Shown: piece by piece, positions 1-12,678 of the stretch
Position numbering within the stretch: position 1 is the stretch's first letter
Layout: each line of letters opens with the position of its first letter
DNA from: Tetrahymena thermophila SB210
Taxonomy: Eukaryota; Ciliophora; Oligohymenophorea; Hymenostomatida; Tetrahymenidae
DNA length: 64,000 nucleotides
Reading direction: 5' to 3'
Assembly (NCBI RefSeq): GCF_000189635.1
Contig: NW_002476412.1
Location: forward strand, 186,001-250,000
Program-made: the position numbers and the translations under genes
Notes under the pieces: model-generated
What the model saw: the letters and a program-made list of their open reading frames with translations, nothing else
Database searches by the model: none
Told to the model about the DNA's origin: nothing

Positions 1-484
1 TAATTAAAATTTGTGAGTCATTAAAAATCTTCAAAGTAAAAATTAAAAATTACTTTTTCTGCAAACTATTTTACAAACCATTATTTATTTTTTTAATTTT
101 AGTTCAAATATTTAATTTTTAAGCAAATAAAATTTACTTTTAAAATAATTCCAAAAATAAAAAATTTTTTTTTTTTTAAATTAAGTTTTGAATTGCTTAA
201 ATTTTTGATTGAATTCAGTCAATAAAAACTGTTTAAGTACTTAAATAAATGAGTTTTATTTTTACATTTGAATAAAAAACCTTATTTTTTCAACAATTTA
301 ATTAATATTATTTGCAACAAATTTAACAATTTGTGTGTCTGAATTGTTACGCAATCACTTTATTATGATTAGATTATTAAACCCTTAAATAACTGAACAA
401 AATCTAAGCAATATTTAATTTTTGCTTTTTATATAAGCCAAAAAGTAAATAGATAAATAAATATCTGTATTAATTAGAGTAGAA
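1..484. other. AT-rich upstream region
   Basis: No coding frame, RNA gene or repeat is recognisable. It is extremely A+T-rich with long T and A runs and lies upstream of the large gene starting at 485, so it probably contains that gene's promoter. No specific motif can be defended. Confidence 0.5.
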
Positions 485-3400
485 ATGATTTTGATAGTAA
501 TAACTATTATTTTCTTAATAATTCCTGGAATTTTAAAGGGTTAAATAATAAATGTTAATTAAATATACTCCCCTTTGTTTCATAATTAACTGTAATAAAA
601 TGATTCTAACTGGATTCCTTTAAAGTTAAAGGCCATTTCATTTAATAATTGGATCTTTTTGTCATCTGGATTCAGTGGAATTACTGTTATAAGCCAGGAA
701 GGTGATTAAATCTTGCAGATAGAAAACATAGAAAACAACTACATAGAGTCATTTGAAGTTAATTCAGATGCATCATGCATTTTTATAGGGATCCGTAATT
801 CTTTGAGGGTGTATTCTCTCACATATTTAAAAAATAACACTAAATTGTTTGAGTTTTAACTTTAATCAACCTACACCTTTCCAACAGATATCTAAAAAAT
901 GGTTTACAGTGAGAGCAAAGAGCTGTTAGTTGTTGGCGGGAGATAGGGATAAGTTATTGTATATGATACTACACATAAAATTAGTATCAAATAAGTTGCA
1001 GTATTTAATACAACATCTGGAGTTATAAATGGTCTTTTTATTTCCAAAAATGGAGATTGGCTTTATATAGCTAGCGATTTGGTAGGCCTATTCATGCTCA
1101 AGCTACAAGAAATTACACTTCCAAAAGACTCTCTAGATAGTCGCTAGATCTAATTAATATTAGCTGGTCATGGTACATATGGGATCATATCTTACCAAGT
1201 GATTGCAACTTCAGATAATTTCTACATATTTGCTATTGATTTTTGGTATGGTTTTTTCTATGCAAATTCTTAGTAAATTGTCCAAAGTAGTGTAAATTAA
1301 TATCCATTTAATATTAATTTTAATGCATATTGGCCTTTTCACTAATTTAATCCAACATGTTAGTCATTAATTCTTAATTCTCAAGAGACTTTTTTATTTC
1401 TAGGAGTGAGATCTTAAGGTATTTTTATATTCGATATTAGGGACAGAGAGTAAATTAAATTTTTCTAACAAATCAACTCTGATTCTCTCGTTTATTCAAT
1501 TTAGTTTTCAATTAAAGAAGACTTTCTATATTTTTCGGATGCAACAAAAGTCTTTACATTTTAGCAAGAATAAATTAATTTAAACGAGAATTTTCCAAAT
1601 TTGTTCAATATCCACTAAATAAAATATGGATAGCTTCCAACTTAAAATTATAAGTGGAGATGCTACACTGATGCGAATGATGATTATCTAATTGGAGCTT
1701 TTGACTATTCTGGTTTGTTCATTTTCCCTATCAGACAAAATCCTTACAATTTAGATACGTCTGTTTACAAATTTTACGACTTGCAAGTAGACTCTATTTA
1801 CTTTGAACCTTCTGGAAAATACATGGTAATTCCTTAATACTTTTCTGAATATCTACTAGGAATTTACTAGTATGAGCCGCTTGATAATAGTCCAGAATAG
1901 TAAAATATATCTTTGGAAAATACAAAACTGATTAAATAATATGACATAAATTAATTATAAATAACTGAAATGATCACTTTTAGTTTCGATAGGTAGTACG
2001 CTGTTTAGACATATGGTATAGGCTTAATCATTTACAATGCAACTGATATTTTCAACATTTAAATTCTTTCTAGATGGAATACCCCAGATTTCATGCAAGG
2101 AGAAAACCAAGGAGCATGTATAACTAATGATAATAATTGGATATTAAGCACAATAAGGTTGTTTGGTGTTTATCTTTTGAACATTTAAGATAAGAGCAAA
2201 CCATTTTTATCTGACTACAAATACACTCTTGGTGGAGAAAGTATAATTATTTCATCATTTTAAAATTATGCTTACCTAATCGATGGAATCAAAGGATTTG
2301 CAATAATAGATACAAATTTTTTTCCAAAAATTAATATCATATCAAGGATTAGCTTACCAGGATATTGTGTTATGGGTTTACTAATTTAAGATGAGTAATA
2401 TATATTTGTTACCACTATGGAAAGAGGAATGCTCACTTTAATTGACATTAGAGATAAAAGATTCCCTACAGTAGTAAATGCAATAATATATGAAAAGCAA
2501 TATGGAATGGCGATTTGCATGCCTAATAATTCAAATTATATTTTTGTTACTACTTCAGCAGGTATTATTACCTTTCCCATCTATAGTGGTGTAAAGATGC
2601 ACACAAGTGTGAGTTTAATTTCATAAAATCAGCTCACATAAGAGGTTCGAATCTCTAAATATGAGAAAAGAAATATATAAGGTGATTAAAATACCCCAAC
2701 GCTCAACGATGAATATATTTTTTATGTTGGAGAATAAATCTAATTTAATTTTGCTATTTTATATCCTATTGATGAAAATATGCACATCAGTGACATCTAT
2801 TTTTATCAAGATGGATAAATGGTGAAATTACCTTCTTTCTTTTCGTTTGATTAATTCTAGCAGTCTATTTAATTTTAAACTGATAAGGCTTTGCTTGGAA
2901 GTAGCAAAGTAAATTTGAATCTAAACATAATACTTATAAAAACAGTAATCCCATTAAATTCAAACTCCTTTATATTTAATTAATAAAACTAACTTGATAA
3001 AGCTATTACTAATCAATAACAATCTCAGTATATTTACCAGAGCCTCTTATAGTAAAATATTTTAGATTCTAACTCAATAATTAGTGAAAGTTATGATTTT
3101 ACTAAAGCTTTAATTTTCGATCTTACAGTTTAATAATAAATTTTAGATCCATCTGTTTTCTAAGATTAAAATTTAAAAAATATTGTTCTGCCATAAATTA
3201 TTTGGAAAATAAACCTATCATTGATGAAGTCTTTTTACATAAACCCAATAAAATTCTATATATAACCATCTTTGAAATTTAATAGCACTTAAACATCTTA
3301 GTTTATCACAACTAACTCATAAGCTATTTCAGTTACTTTGCAAATCGACAACAAATCTGGTAAATTGATATTACGAAGTGTCTTAAGTGTAGCTTTTTAG

Positions 3401-5752
3401 ATTTCTGATTAGAAAGATCAAATTATTATTACTGGAACTGTTGTTAATGTCAATGCTGTTTTATAATAAAAAATAGTCTTTGCCAATATAACAGAGATAA
3501 CAAGCACAAATAGTTCAAATATTACAATAACAGTAGTTGATAGCATAAATTATCCAATAGTTTAAGTTATTCCTATCTTTTAATGCTAATTCATATCATT
3601 AAAGTAGCAATTAGTGCTTAATGCATAGAATACTTTATAAGATTAAATTTATAATTAATTTTCTGAAGGAATTCTTTTTATTGAAAGTGAAATTACTATT
3701 TCGTTTTCACATAGTACATTTCTAGTTGAAGATGTATCAGATATATCATATGAATATTTTTATCTTACCTCAAACGGTAATTACATTTCTATTCCTCCAA
3801 ATTTATGGCTTCAGTAGATGGATGGAAGTTCGCTTACCCTAAAAGGGTAAACAACTGCAAGTATGTACCTCAAATCATACACTTTCAAAATTATTGCCTC
3901 TGATGGTTATACAAAAGCAGAAGACACCTTTACAATTATTATAAGTGGAGTACCATTGAATTATGTCTTAAATTTGTTATTTAAAATCTTAGGTCCAATT
4001 GTCTTTGTTTTAGGCATGTACAAACAAAGAAGCATCTTCTTAAATATCATATTTAGTAATAAAGTAACATACTCAGAAGAAATTGCAATCTGCAATCAAC
4101 CATTTGTAAAATAAATAATAATGCTCGGATCTCTCTAGTAGGATTCTAAATAAATTGTTAACTAGTTATTTTCAAAAGTATTGGTCAAAATGAAACAGCA
4201 AATACAAATAGATTCTTCAAGCCAAAATAAAGAACGTAAAATTAGTTTTGATTTAAAATCAGAATCTGAAAAAGATAGTAACATTTTTAACATTTGCAAT
4301 AACTCAAATGAAGATTTCAAGAATTTTCAAGAAAGCAAACTATAACTCACATAAAAGAAAATAAACCCTAAAAGCTTAGAAAAAATGACCTAAAGTATTA
4401 GTAAAAATAAGAAACACTCAGTAAGGTCGATCCTTGAAAGAAAGTATTTAAATTAAAATGGTTCAATCAACACAAGTTAAATAATTTGTGATATCTAATC
4501 TTACAATTTAAATCTAACTCAGTCAAATTTTAATTATGAAAATGAAATTCAAGATCCAAATTCTAGAATTTAAGTAGCCATTAGAGCCTATATTTCAAGA
4601 TATTTCTTAAGTCTTGATAAGAAATCTTAAAAAGCTTATGAAAATATTAAGCGTTACTGTTTGTAATTTTTACATCAATAAGAGAATGATTGGTACAAAT
4701 AGATAGTTATTATAAAATATGATTATGACTAAAAGGATATTCAAAACTAATAAAACCTCAGCATATTCCCAAAAATAGACTTTCAATATTTGATTCTAAC
4801 TCACATTTTTCAATCTTTTAAGCTCTTTCCAGATAAACTTTAAGAAACACCTAATAATTTTAAAGAATTTTTGGAGTTTGAAGCAAAATACAAGACTAAT
4901 ATAAATATTTATTTAATTAGAGATGTTATTTTTGCTGATGTTCTTGGTTTTAAGTAATTTTCTCCATCTAAATTTAAGCCTTCAGTAGGTTAATCAATAC
5001 ATCTTTTTTCATATGAAATCAAATAAATAATTGCTTATAAGAAGAAAAATATTAAAGATTGTTTAAAGCCTGTCTTTAAATTTTTTAATCTAGATTATAC
5101 TAAATATGGAATCTCCAAGAATATGAGACTCCCAGCATGGATTTATCTAGATCAGAAACGAGGTATGATTGTCATGCGTGGAGTTCCTCAGTACGAAGAC
5201 TCAGAAGAAGTCTTAATTAAAATCAAAGATTACTCTGGCTATGTAGTTTAGCAATTTCTGTTAAAAATCAGAGCTAATGCAAGCCAATAAATGTAAAATA
5301 ACGAAAACACATTATAAACTCTAAATTTATCTAATTAATACGATTTAAATATTAATCATAGAAAAAGCTAATATAAATTTAATACCTCTCCCTTTTTTAA
5401 ATACAAAGATAATTCTCAGATAAACTTTTCTTAGTATTTTTTTTAGTAACAAGATTAAACGAAATCAATAGATAATTAAAAAAATAGTGGTAATTTTAAA
5501 TTAAGCTTGCCTAGCTAATAGAATTTAGAACTTCAATCTTTAGAAGAAGAAGGGAATACATTCAATTAAAAATCACTGAAAATTTAGTAAATCATAGATT
5601 ATCAATTTAGGAGAAACAAAAATAGCAAAAACATTACATAAATTAGCAATACTACTGAAGAAATCTAAAAAATTATAGATAAAGACTCTTAAATATTAAC
5701 TCTTGAAGACGATATTTCTTCAACCAAATGTGACTAAAGGCGAAATAGTTGA
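485..5752 (+). CDS. Giant LVIVD/beta-propeller type-I membrane protein (copy 1)
   Basis: A single exon of 1755 codons read with TAA/TAG as Gln, ending at the TGA of 5750-5752. Residues 1-20 form a signal peptide (MILIVITIIFLIIPGILKG). About 1000 residues of propeller-like repeats follow, with recurring patterns such as WLYIASDLVGL, GFAIIDT and GMLTLIDIRD that resemble LVIVD repeats. A dystroglycan-type cadherin-like (CADG) segment lies near residues 1090-1150 (FKIIASDGYTKAEDTF), followed by one membrane span around 1159-1180. The cytoplasmic tail of about 570 residues is Gln/Asn-rich and has a second CADG-like stretch (LPAWIYLDQ, residues ~1540-1550). It is a clear paralogue of the gene at 12679, with the same order of parts. 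A surface adhesion or receptor role is inference; no catalytic motif is visible. The start is chosen because the ATG opens the signal peptide directly. Confidence 0.9.
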
Positions 5753-6599
5753 TTCAAAATATTTTCTACATTCTAAATTTTTTTAGATTTTAATATTATT
5801 AATTTCTTTAAACAAATATAAATAGATAGTATAGCTTTTTATAAATAAATTTATATTAATCAATTTCTTCTTAGGTTTTTAAAGTGTTTTTTATAGTTCA
5901 AATTTATGTTTTATTTTATACAATTATTAAGAAATTTTATACAGTTGAAAATAATAAGTTTGATCTCATCTATTAAAAAATGGTTTAGAAAGTGAAAAAT
6001 AATCAATCATAAAATTGAACAAAAATAGAAAAATCGATCCAATTTCTATCAAATTTGAATCATTTTTAGTATTTAAAAATTTTTAGAAATTAATTTTATA
6101 AAATTAAATTAACAAAATTAATTCCGTCAGTAAATAATTAAATTATTTATTCATTTTTTACTCTTAGTGATGAATATTTATTTGGGTTTAATAAGCTTTT
6201 AAATAAAAAAAATAAACTTTAAATTTTAAAAAATAAATGTAAGTAAGTAAATAAAATGATATTTCTTAATCCCTTTAAAATATTTAAGTGATTTGATTAT
6301 TTTTTGTAAATTTTTATTTTATTACACATACTTAAATATTCAAACATATAAAACTATTTTAATAGATAATTTTTCATACTAGTAAAAATTTAAAAACTAA
6401 TCGCTTGATTTTGTAAATATTATTTAATATAATCAATTATGTTTATTTTTTTTCAGCTTAATAATAATAATAATTGCTTATTGTTAATTTTAGGTATCTT
6501 ATACTCTGCTAAATCTTTAAATATTTTGCAAACTATTCAAGTTCCTTTTATTTTAATTTCAACTAACTTTTTTTTTAATTTTAAAATTAAAACAGATAA
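5753..6599. other. AT-rich spacer
   Basis: Follows the TGA of the first giant gene and precedes an array of minus-strand LRR exons. No gene, RNA or repeat was recognised. The last 150 bases could hold an eroded further LRR exon, but the match is too weak to call. Confidence 0.4.
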
Positions 6600-7560
6600 T
6601 TAAAAAATACTTACTCTAAATTTAATGTAAGTTAGTAGAGATTCTTATAGCAATAAAAATCAAATGAATCTTTACTCTCACATAATTTTAAAGGCACTTT
6701 GCTTTTTTATTAAAATATTGTTTATTTTGCAAAAGTTATTTATTTATTTACATTAGCTGTAAATGTAAATTTTAAAGATTTTGGCATTATGAGAAGCTGT
6801 TCACTAAGCCAGAGAATCCTTTTTCAGTAACAAAAGTCCCTCTTTAAAAAAAAATTAATATTGATATTTAATTATTGAAATTACGATAAGAAGAGCACAA
6901 TTTTTTTAATATTTTATAACTTTGGGATACTTTATTAAATAAACTTAATGCCCTCATCAGATATTTTATTATTGCTACATAAATAAATATGAAATTTTAA
7001 ATTGTTATTTTTATGATAAATTAAAAATACTTAAATATAAGATTAATTGTTTCAAGGGAGCTACAGCCTAAAATAAATTATGAAAAATATTCTAGTGCCT
7101 TATCTTCTAATTTATTGGAACTTTAACAAAAATAAATAAAATATCTTTATGAGTAATTTAATTTACTTTAAGAATAACTCTAGCTTTTTTAATTTTTTAA
7201 AGCACTTTTGATTTGAGTCAAGACTCATTATTCCTTTGCTAGTTATCTGATTTAATCTTATAAAATATATTTGATTAATCTGGCTTGAGAAAAAATTATT
7301 TTTACTCAAAAGATAAGCTCAAACTTTTTAAGGACGTAGAATTTCCTATTGTTGAAATAATATCCTCAAAAAAATTATCATCTACAAAACTTTTACTAAA
7401 TAAATAAGGTTTAATGGATTACTTATATTAAAGAATTTACTCAAAGCTTAAATTTAATTCCTCTAAATTTTCACTTTTTAGAATGCAATCTTCAAGGTAT
7501 TTAAACTTGAATTGTTCTTTTTTTGATGAGCTATTTATATATTAAAACCATTAAAAATTA
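6600..7560 (-). CDS. Minus-strand array of leucine-rich-repeat exons (gene ends not found)
   Basis: Reading the minus strand with the ciliate code gives at least six short LRR-type blocks. Approximate places are 6617-6690 (ending YKNLYQLTLNL, then a GTAAG donor), 6750-6850 (EKGFSGLVNSFSQCQNL), 7027-7130 (AVAPLKQLILYL, then GTA), 7160-7255 (NQITSKGIMSLDSNQKC), 7298-7370 (NSTSLKSLSLSF) and 7430-7540 (SENLEELNLSF). Each resembles one 30-residue repeat of the type NQIxDEGASGLGSALxKCxNLxNLxLNL seen on the plus strand at 8.6 kb, but more diverged. Sequence between blocks is AT-rich and intron-like. No start codon, stop or non-LRR domain could be tied to the array, so it is either the middle of a multi-exon gene or a gene remnant. 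Individual exon borders are approximate. Confidence 0.45.
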
Positions 7561-8614
7561 CTAATTCCAATTTATTAAATCTACTTTTAATTTATTTGTA
7601 ATTTTTTCAGCACATTAAAGTTTAGGTTATGTAACTTTATCATTAAAAGAAAATACTTTACTTAATTTTAAATTTATTTATTGTTTTACATCTTCTAAAG
7701 AATGTAAGTATTTTTCTTATTATGAATCCATTTTTTTTTTGGATAAATAATTATTAATCCTTTATTAAATTTTTTAGAAGTTAAATGAATATCAAAAATA
7801 ATGAATATATTTTTATTTTTTTACTCAAATTAAAATTTTAGTTAAATTTTATTAATTTTATTTCAAAGATAGGCACAAATTTAAAATTAATTTCAAAAGT
7901 TCAATTAATAATTATTGTATTTTTTAAAATTTAAGTACTCATATAAAAAAATTTTTTTCAATAACCCATCTCTAACTTCTACTATATTTTGTACATTATA
8001 ACGAGTACTATTAAAATTTAAAAATCAATGTTGCACTTACTTATTGTCATATTTTTTTCTAAAAAAAAACTTTATAAAATCCTATTCATCTCTCTTATAA
8101 CTATTTGTTTCTTTTATCGAAATAAAATCTAAATAAAACTAAATTAGTTTTTTAATATATTTTTAATTAATAAATTAAATTTCCATTAATCATTATTCTA
8201 ATTTTTGAAAAAATAAATAAATGATATAACAGAAAAACTATAACAATCTAGAAGATGTAATTATTTATTTTTTATAAATATCCATTAAATTTATTTTTAT
8301 TAAAAAAAAAGTTTTTAAACTCTTCGCTATAATCTCACTCAGTTCTCAATATTAATTTAAAGTATATTTAATTTATTAATTTTATTATTATTAATCAATC
8401 TTTTTTATTTTATTTTATTTTCAAGTCACTTACAATATTATTTTTCTAATAGATTCATTCATTTTATTTTAACAAATATTTTTTCTTTATTTTTACACAT
8501 TTTAAAAATTTTTTTTATTTCAAATAAATTTATTTCTAATTATTTCATATTTTTTCTTCAGTTTTTTTTCTTCTAACCAAATAATTATTTATATTTTCTT
8601 CAATATTTTCAAAG
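7561..8614. other. AT-rich spacer between divergent LRR arrays
   Basis: Very AT-rich, with many T runs. It sits between the minus-strand LRR exons and the first plus-strand LRR exon. I see no exon that would supply a first exon for either array, and no other gene. Confidence 0.4.
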
Positions 8615-10662
8615 TTAGAATAAAATTTGTGATGAAGCTATATCAGGCTTGTGTTCTGCTTTAGTTAAATGCCTTAATCTCTCAAATTTGACACTTAATC
8701 TTGAGTAAAGACAGTTAACTTGTTTTCAATTTTGATAATTAATTATTAATATAAAAATGAATTTAAAACAATAAATCTTATGAAATTTATTCATTTATTT
8801 ATTAATTTTTTATTTGAATTAAATTTCTTTTTATTGTGTTCCTGTTATTCTTTCTTTCTTAATTAATTTAAATTATTATTTTTTAATTATTACTTTGAAA
8901 AATTTATTTCTTATTATTTCACTTTATCCTTCTAACTAAAAAATTAATTATATATTTTTCCTTCAATATTTAATAAGGTGGAATTAAATAAGTGCTATAG
9001 GTGCATCAATATTAGGTTCTGCTTTAGCAAGCTGCACTAATCTCTCAAATCTAAGACTTAATCTCTAGTAAAAACATTTTATTTGTTTTGGATTTTATGT
9101 TTTTTTAATAAAAATAAATTTAAAACAATAAAACTCTATTAATAAATTAATTTATTTATTAGCTTTATATTTATTTATTTTTCTTTTTTATCATGTCTAT
9201 TCTTTATTTATTTTTAATTTAACTCATTTATTTTTTCATTTTCAACTTTGACTTTGATTATTCATTAAAATTCTTATTATTTCAAATCTTTTTTTTATTC
9301 TTACCTAATTAGCTAATTAATTATGTATATTTTCTTCAATATTTAAAAAGTACCAATAAATTAGGAGATAAAGGTTCAGTAGATTTAGTTTCTGCTTTAG
9401 CAAAATGCCAAAATCTCTTAAATTTGACACTTGATATTGGGTAAATAATTTTATTTGTTATGGATTTATATATTTTTTAATATTACAATTAATATATATT
9501 AGCTGTCTATTTGATTTATTTTTCTCTTATATTTTTCTTTCTTTACCCATTTAAAAAATACATTCATTCATTTCAACTTTTTTTTGATTTTAAATTAATT
9601 AATTTCTTATTATTCATATTTTTTCTTTATTTATTCCTTAAACGAACTATAATAATTTTATTTATTTTCTTCAATATTTAAAATAGTGGAAATCAAATTA
9701 GCACGTTTGGTGCTTCGGGCATAGGCTCTGCTTTAGAAATATACCCTAATCTCTCAAATTTGGCACTTTATCTCTAGTAAAAACAATTTACTTTTTTTTG
9801 GATATTTAAAAAAAAATGAATTTAAAAAAGTAACTTCTTTTATTTTATTTATTAGGTATATTTTTCTTTTTTATTAAATTTATGTTTTTCATTATTTTAA
9901 TATAAATGATTCATTTTTAATTTTTACATTTTTAACTTTTGCTTTTATTAATTCACATATTTTCTTCATTTTTCCTTCCAAATAACTAAATATTTACATA
10001 TTTTTTTCTTCAATATTTAAAAAGGTGGAGTTAAATTGGTGAAATTGGTGCAAAAGAATTAGGTTCTTCTTTAGCAAAATGCTCTAATCTCTCAAATTTA
10101 ACACTTAATTTAGGGTAAAAACAATTTATTTATTTTGAATTTTGATATTTTTAAAATTAAAATAAATTTAAAACAATAATGCTCTTTTGAATTAATTAAA
10201 TAATAATTATTTTCTTCAATATTTAAAAAGTGAAAATTATATTGGGAATGAAGGTGTATCTGGCTTAGGTTCTTCTTTAGCAAAATGCACCAAACTCTCA
10301 AATTTGACACTTAATCTCTAGTAAAAACAATTTATTTGCTTTTTATTTTGATATTTTATATAAAAATGAATTTAAAACAATTAAAATTTTTTAATTAATT
10401 AATATATTATCTTTTGAATTAATTTTATCTTATATTTTTTATTTTGCTTCAGTTTTTTTTTTGTTTCTTAATTAAACTCATTCATTTTTCAATTTTACTT
10501 TGATTGTTAATAAATTTGCTTTTTATTATTTCATATTAATTCTTCATTTTTTCATTCTTCAAAATTTAAAAGTACCAATAAAATTGGTGATAGTGGTGTA
10601 TCAGGCTTGGGTCTTGCTTTAACAAACTGCACTAATTTCTCAAATTTGGCACTTAATCTCTA
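8615..10662 (+). CDS. Seven tandem one-LRR exons (partial leucine-rich-repeat gene)
   Basis: Seven exons of exactly 90 nt: 8615-8704, 8978-9067, 9351-9440, 9687-9776, 10025-10114, 10231-10320 and 10573-10662. Each is preceded by a similar acceptor (TTCTTCAATATTTAAAAAG or close) and followed by GTAAA. Each encodes one repeat, consensus NQIGDxGASGLGSALAKC followed by TNLSNLTLNL. All start with one base finishing a codon and end with two bases of the next, so every exon is phase-symmetric and any number can be joined in frame. Introns are 116-283 nt and similar to each other, so exon plus intron was the duplicated unit. The repeat type is that of ribonuclease-inhibitor-like LRR proteins; binding partner unknown. 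No start, stop or other domain is visible, so the gene is partial here or a remnant. Confidence 0.6.
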
Positions 10663-10823
10663 GTAAAAATAGTTTATTTGTTTTAGATTTTTTAATAAAA
10701 TTATGAATTTATACATAAAATCTCTTTATATTTACTGATTCATACATTTATTAGCAATTTATCTGATTTATTTTTCATTTTTATTCTGGTTGAGTTTTCT
10801 TTCTTTCATTAATATTTAAAAAG

Positions 10824-10845
10824 GTGGAATAAAATAGGTAAAGAA
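10824..10845 (+). pseudogene. Truncated eighth LRR exon
   Basis: After the same intron end (AATATTTAAAAAG), the first codons of another LRR exon are present (W-N-K-I-G-K). The similarity then stops abruptly near 10840 and unrelated AT-rich sequence follows. This marks the 3' break of the plus-strand array. Confidence 0.5.
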
Positions 10846-12678
10846 TAGAATAGAATAACTCGCACATATAAATGCACTCAGAATACATCTTAAAATTAAT
10901 TTTTATTTTATTTATAAATATATTTTTATTTATTTTTTATGTATTTTTATAATTATTAATAATTCAATCAATATCTAATTTTTTTTTTTTTTTTTGATTA
11001 TTTAACATATACCCAGTTTCCTCTTTTTCTCAAAAAATCCAAAACAAATTTGGTAATTTAATAACCTTTTTTTAATGGTTTATAAACGGGTAAAAAAGTG
11101 TAATATGACAATTATGAATTATTTAATGAAACTATGGCATATATTTTTGTAGTTAGATAGTCATTAAATTTTATAATTATTGTATTAGCTATATTTTTTT
11201 AGATAATTTTATCTTTTAAAACTAATATTAATTAGTTTTTTTAAATATTAAAATTCAAGCAATAACAGTAAAAAAGTTTAATTAACAACTAATTTTTTTA
11301 ATTTTATATTGAATAAATTAGTCAAAGAGTATATCTTTTGGTCTAGTTTTTGCATAATAAAATCAGCTAAAAGCTAAAAAATAGTATATAATTCCAGTTA
11401 TTCTTAGTTTTATATAAAAATATTAAATCCCTTTAAATAATTTAAATATTTACTAAAAGTCTTTTAAAGTATAAAAGAAAATAATAAAATAGCATATTAA
11501 CTACTTGGTAAAACTAAATTGCTTCTTTAAAAATCATAATGTATATATCAATAAAGACCTTAAATAAAAACACTGCTTTATTCAGAAAAGGTGAGTGTTT
11601 AATTTTTTTTTCTGAAGATAATTTTCCTTAAAAAGCTTCTTTCTGAAATAAGTTAAATCAACTTGAATTAAGATGATAATGATATTTTAATTGCGGAATA
11701 ATTAGATATCAAAAGATTAGCTTAATTATTGTAATTAAATGATTGAAAATTGATTGAATATTATTTGAGCTATTTAATCTATTTTGTTTTTATCATCTAT
11801 AATTTAGCAAAATAAAAATTATCTGAGTAAGTAGTTTATTTAAATATATTCTAATATATATATGACTGATTATTCTAATTATTTATTAAGATAACTATTT
11901 AACAGATGTAAATATTAAATTTTTAAAAATAAAATTATATTATTTTCAAAGTTTAATTTCAAAAATAGCATCGATATTTTTTCTATTAAAAATTTCATAA
12001 AGGTATAAGAGGATGGTAATATTATTATGTTAATCATAAAAATTATTAAAAAAATTGATAATTATTTATCACAATAATTTAATTAATTTTATGATTATTT
12101 GATGCTTATGTAATCCCTTTAAATGTAACTCTGATAAAATTGAATACGCTGGTCTTTTTTTTAAATTATAATCAATATTTGTTTCTAATAATGCATTCAT
12201 TAGTGATTAAAGGTAAATAAAAAAATTTCCCAATTTAAATTTTTACTAAGCACATATTTTGCAAACATTTTAATTAATAAGAAAAAAAAATTTCATATTG
12301 TAATTAATATTATAAAAACTACTATTTTAAAAAAACTATATAATTTAAATGGAGTAGCGTTAATGGCAAACAGTTATTTATCCATTATCATAACTTTACA
12401 ATTATAAATACTCAAATTGAAAAATCTATACATTTTATTCATTTTGATTTATTTGCGTTTTGTTGATTACTCATTTATTTATGAAAGCTATCTAAAAATA
12501 ATTTGGAGAAGTTCGATTGTTTAGCAAGCATATTCTTGTTTGTTAAAGACCTAAATTAATAATCAATAATTATAAAATATTAATAATTTTTGTATTTAAT
12601 TGAATACATCAAAGTAAATTTATAGTAAAAAGTTAAATAAATAAACCAACCAACGTATAAGAAAAACAATATATTTAT
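10846..12678. other. AT-rich intergenic region
   Basis: No coding frame, RNA gene or repeat recognised across 1.8 kb. The last few hundred bases must contain the promoter of the second giant gene. A short TAAACCAACC at 12652-12661 matches the first ten bases of the Tetrahymena chromosome-breakage sequence but not the rest. Confidence 0.4.

Noticed and set aside
2641-2660. AGGTTCGAATCTCT resembling a tRNA T-arm
   Set aside because: It lies inside the coding frame of the first giant gene, and no acceptor stem or other arms pair around it.
12652-12666. TAAACCAACC start of a chromosome-breakage-like sequence
   Set aside because: Only the first ten bases match; the following AACGT differs from the required TCTTT, and no telomere addition or chromosome end is present.
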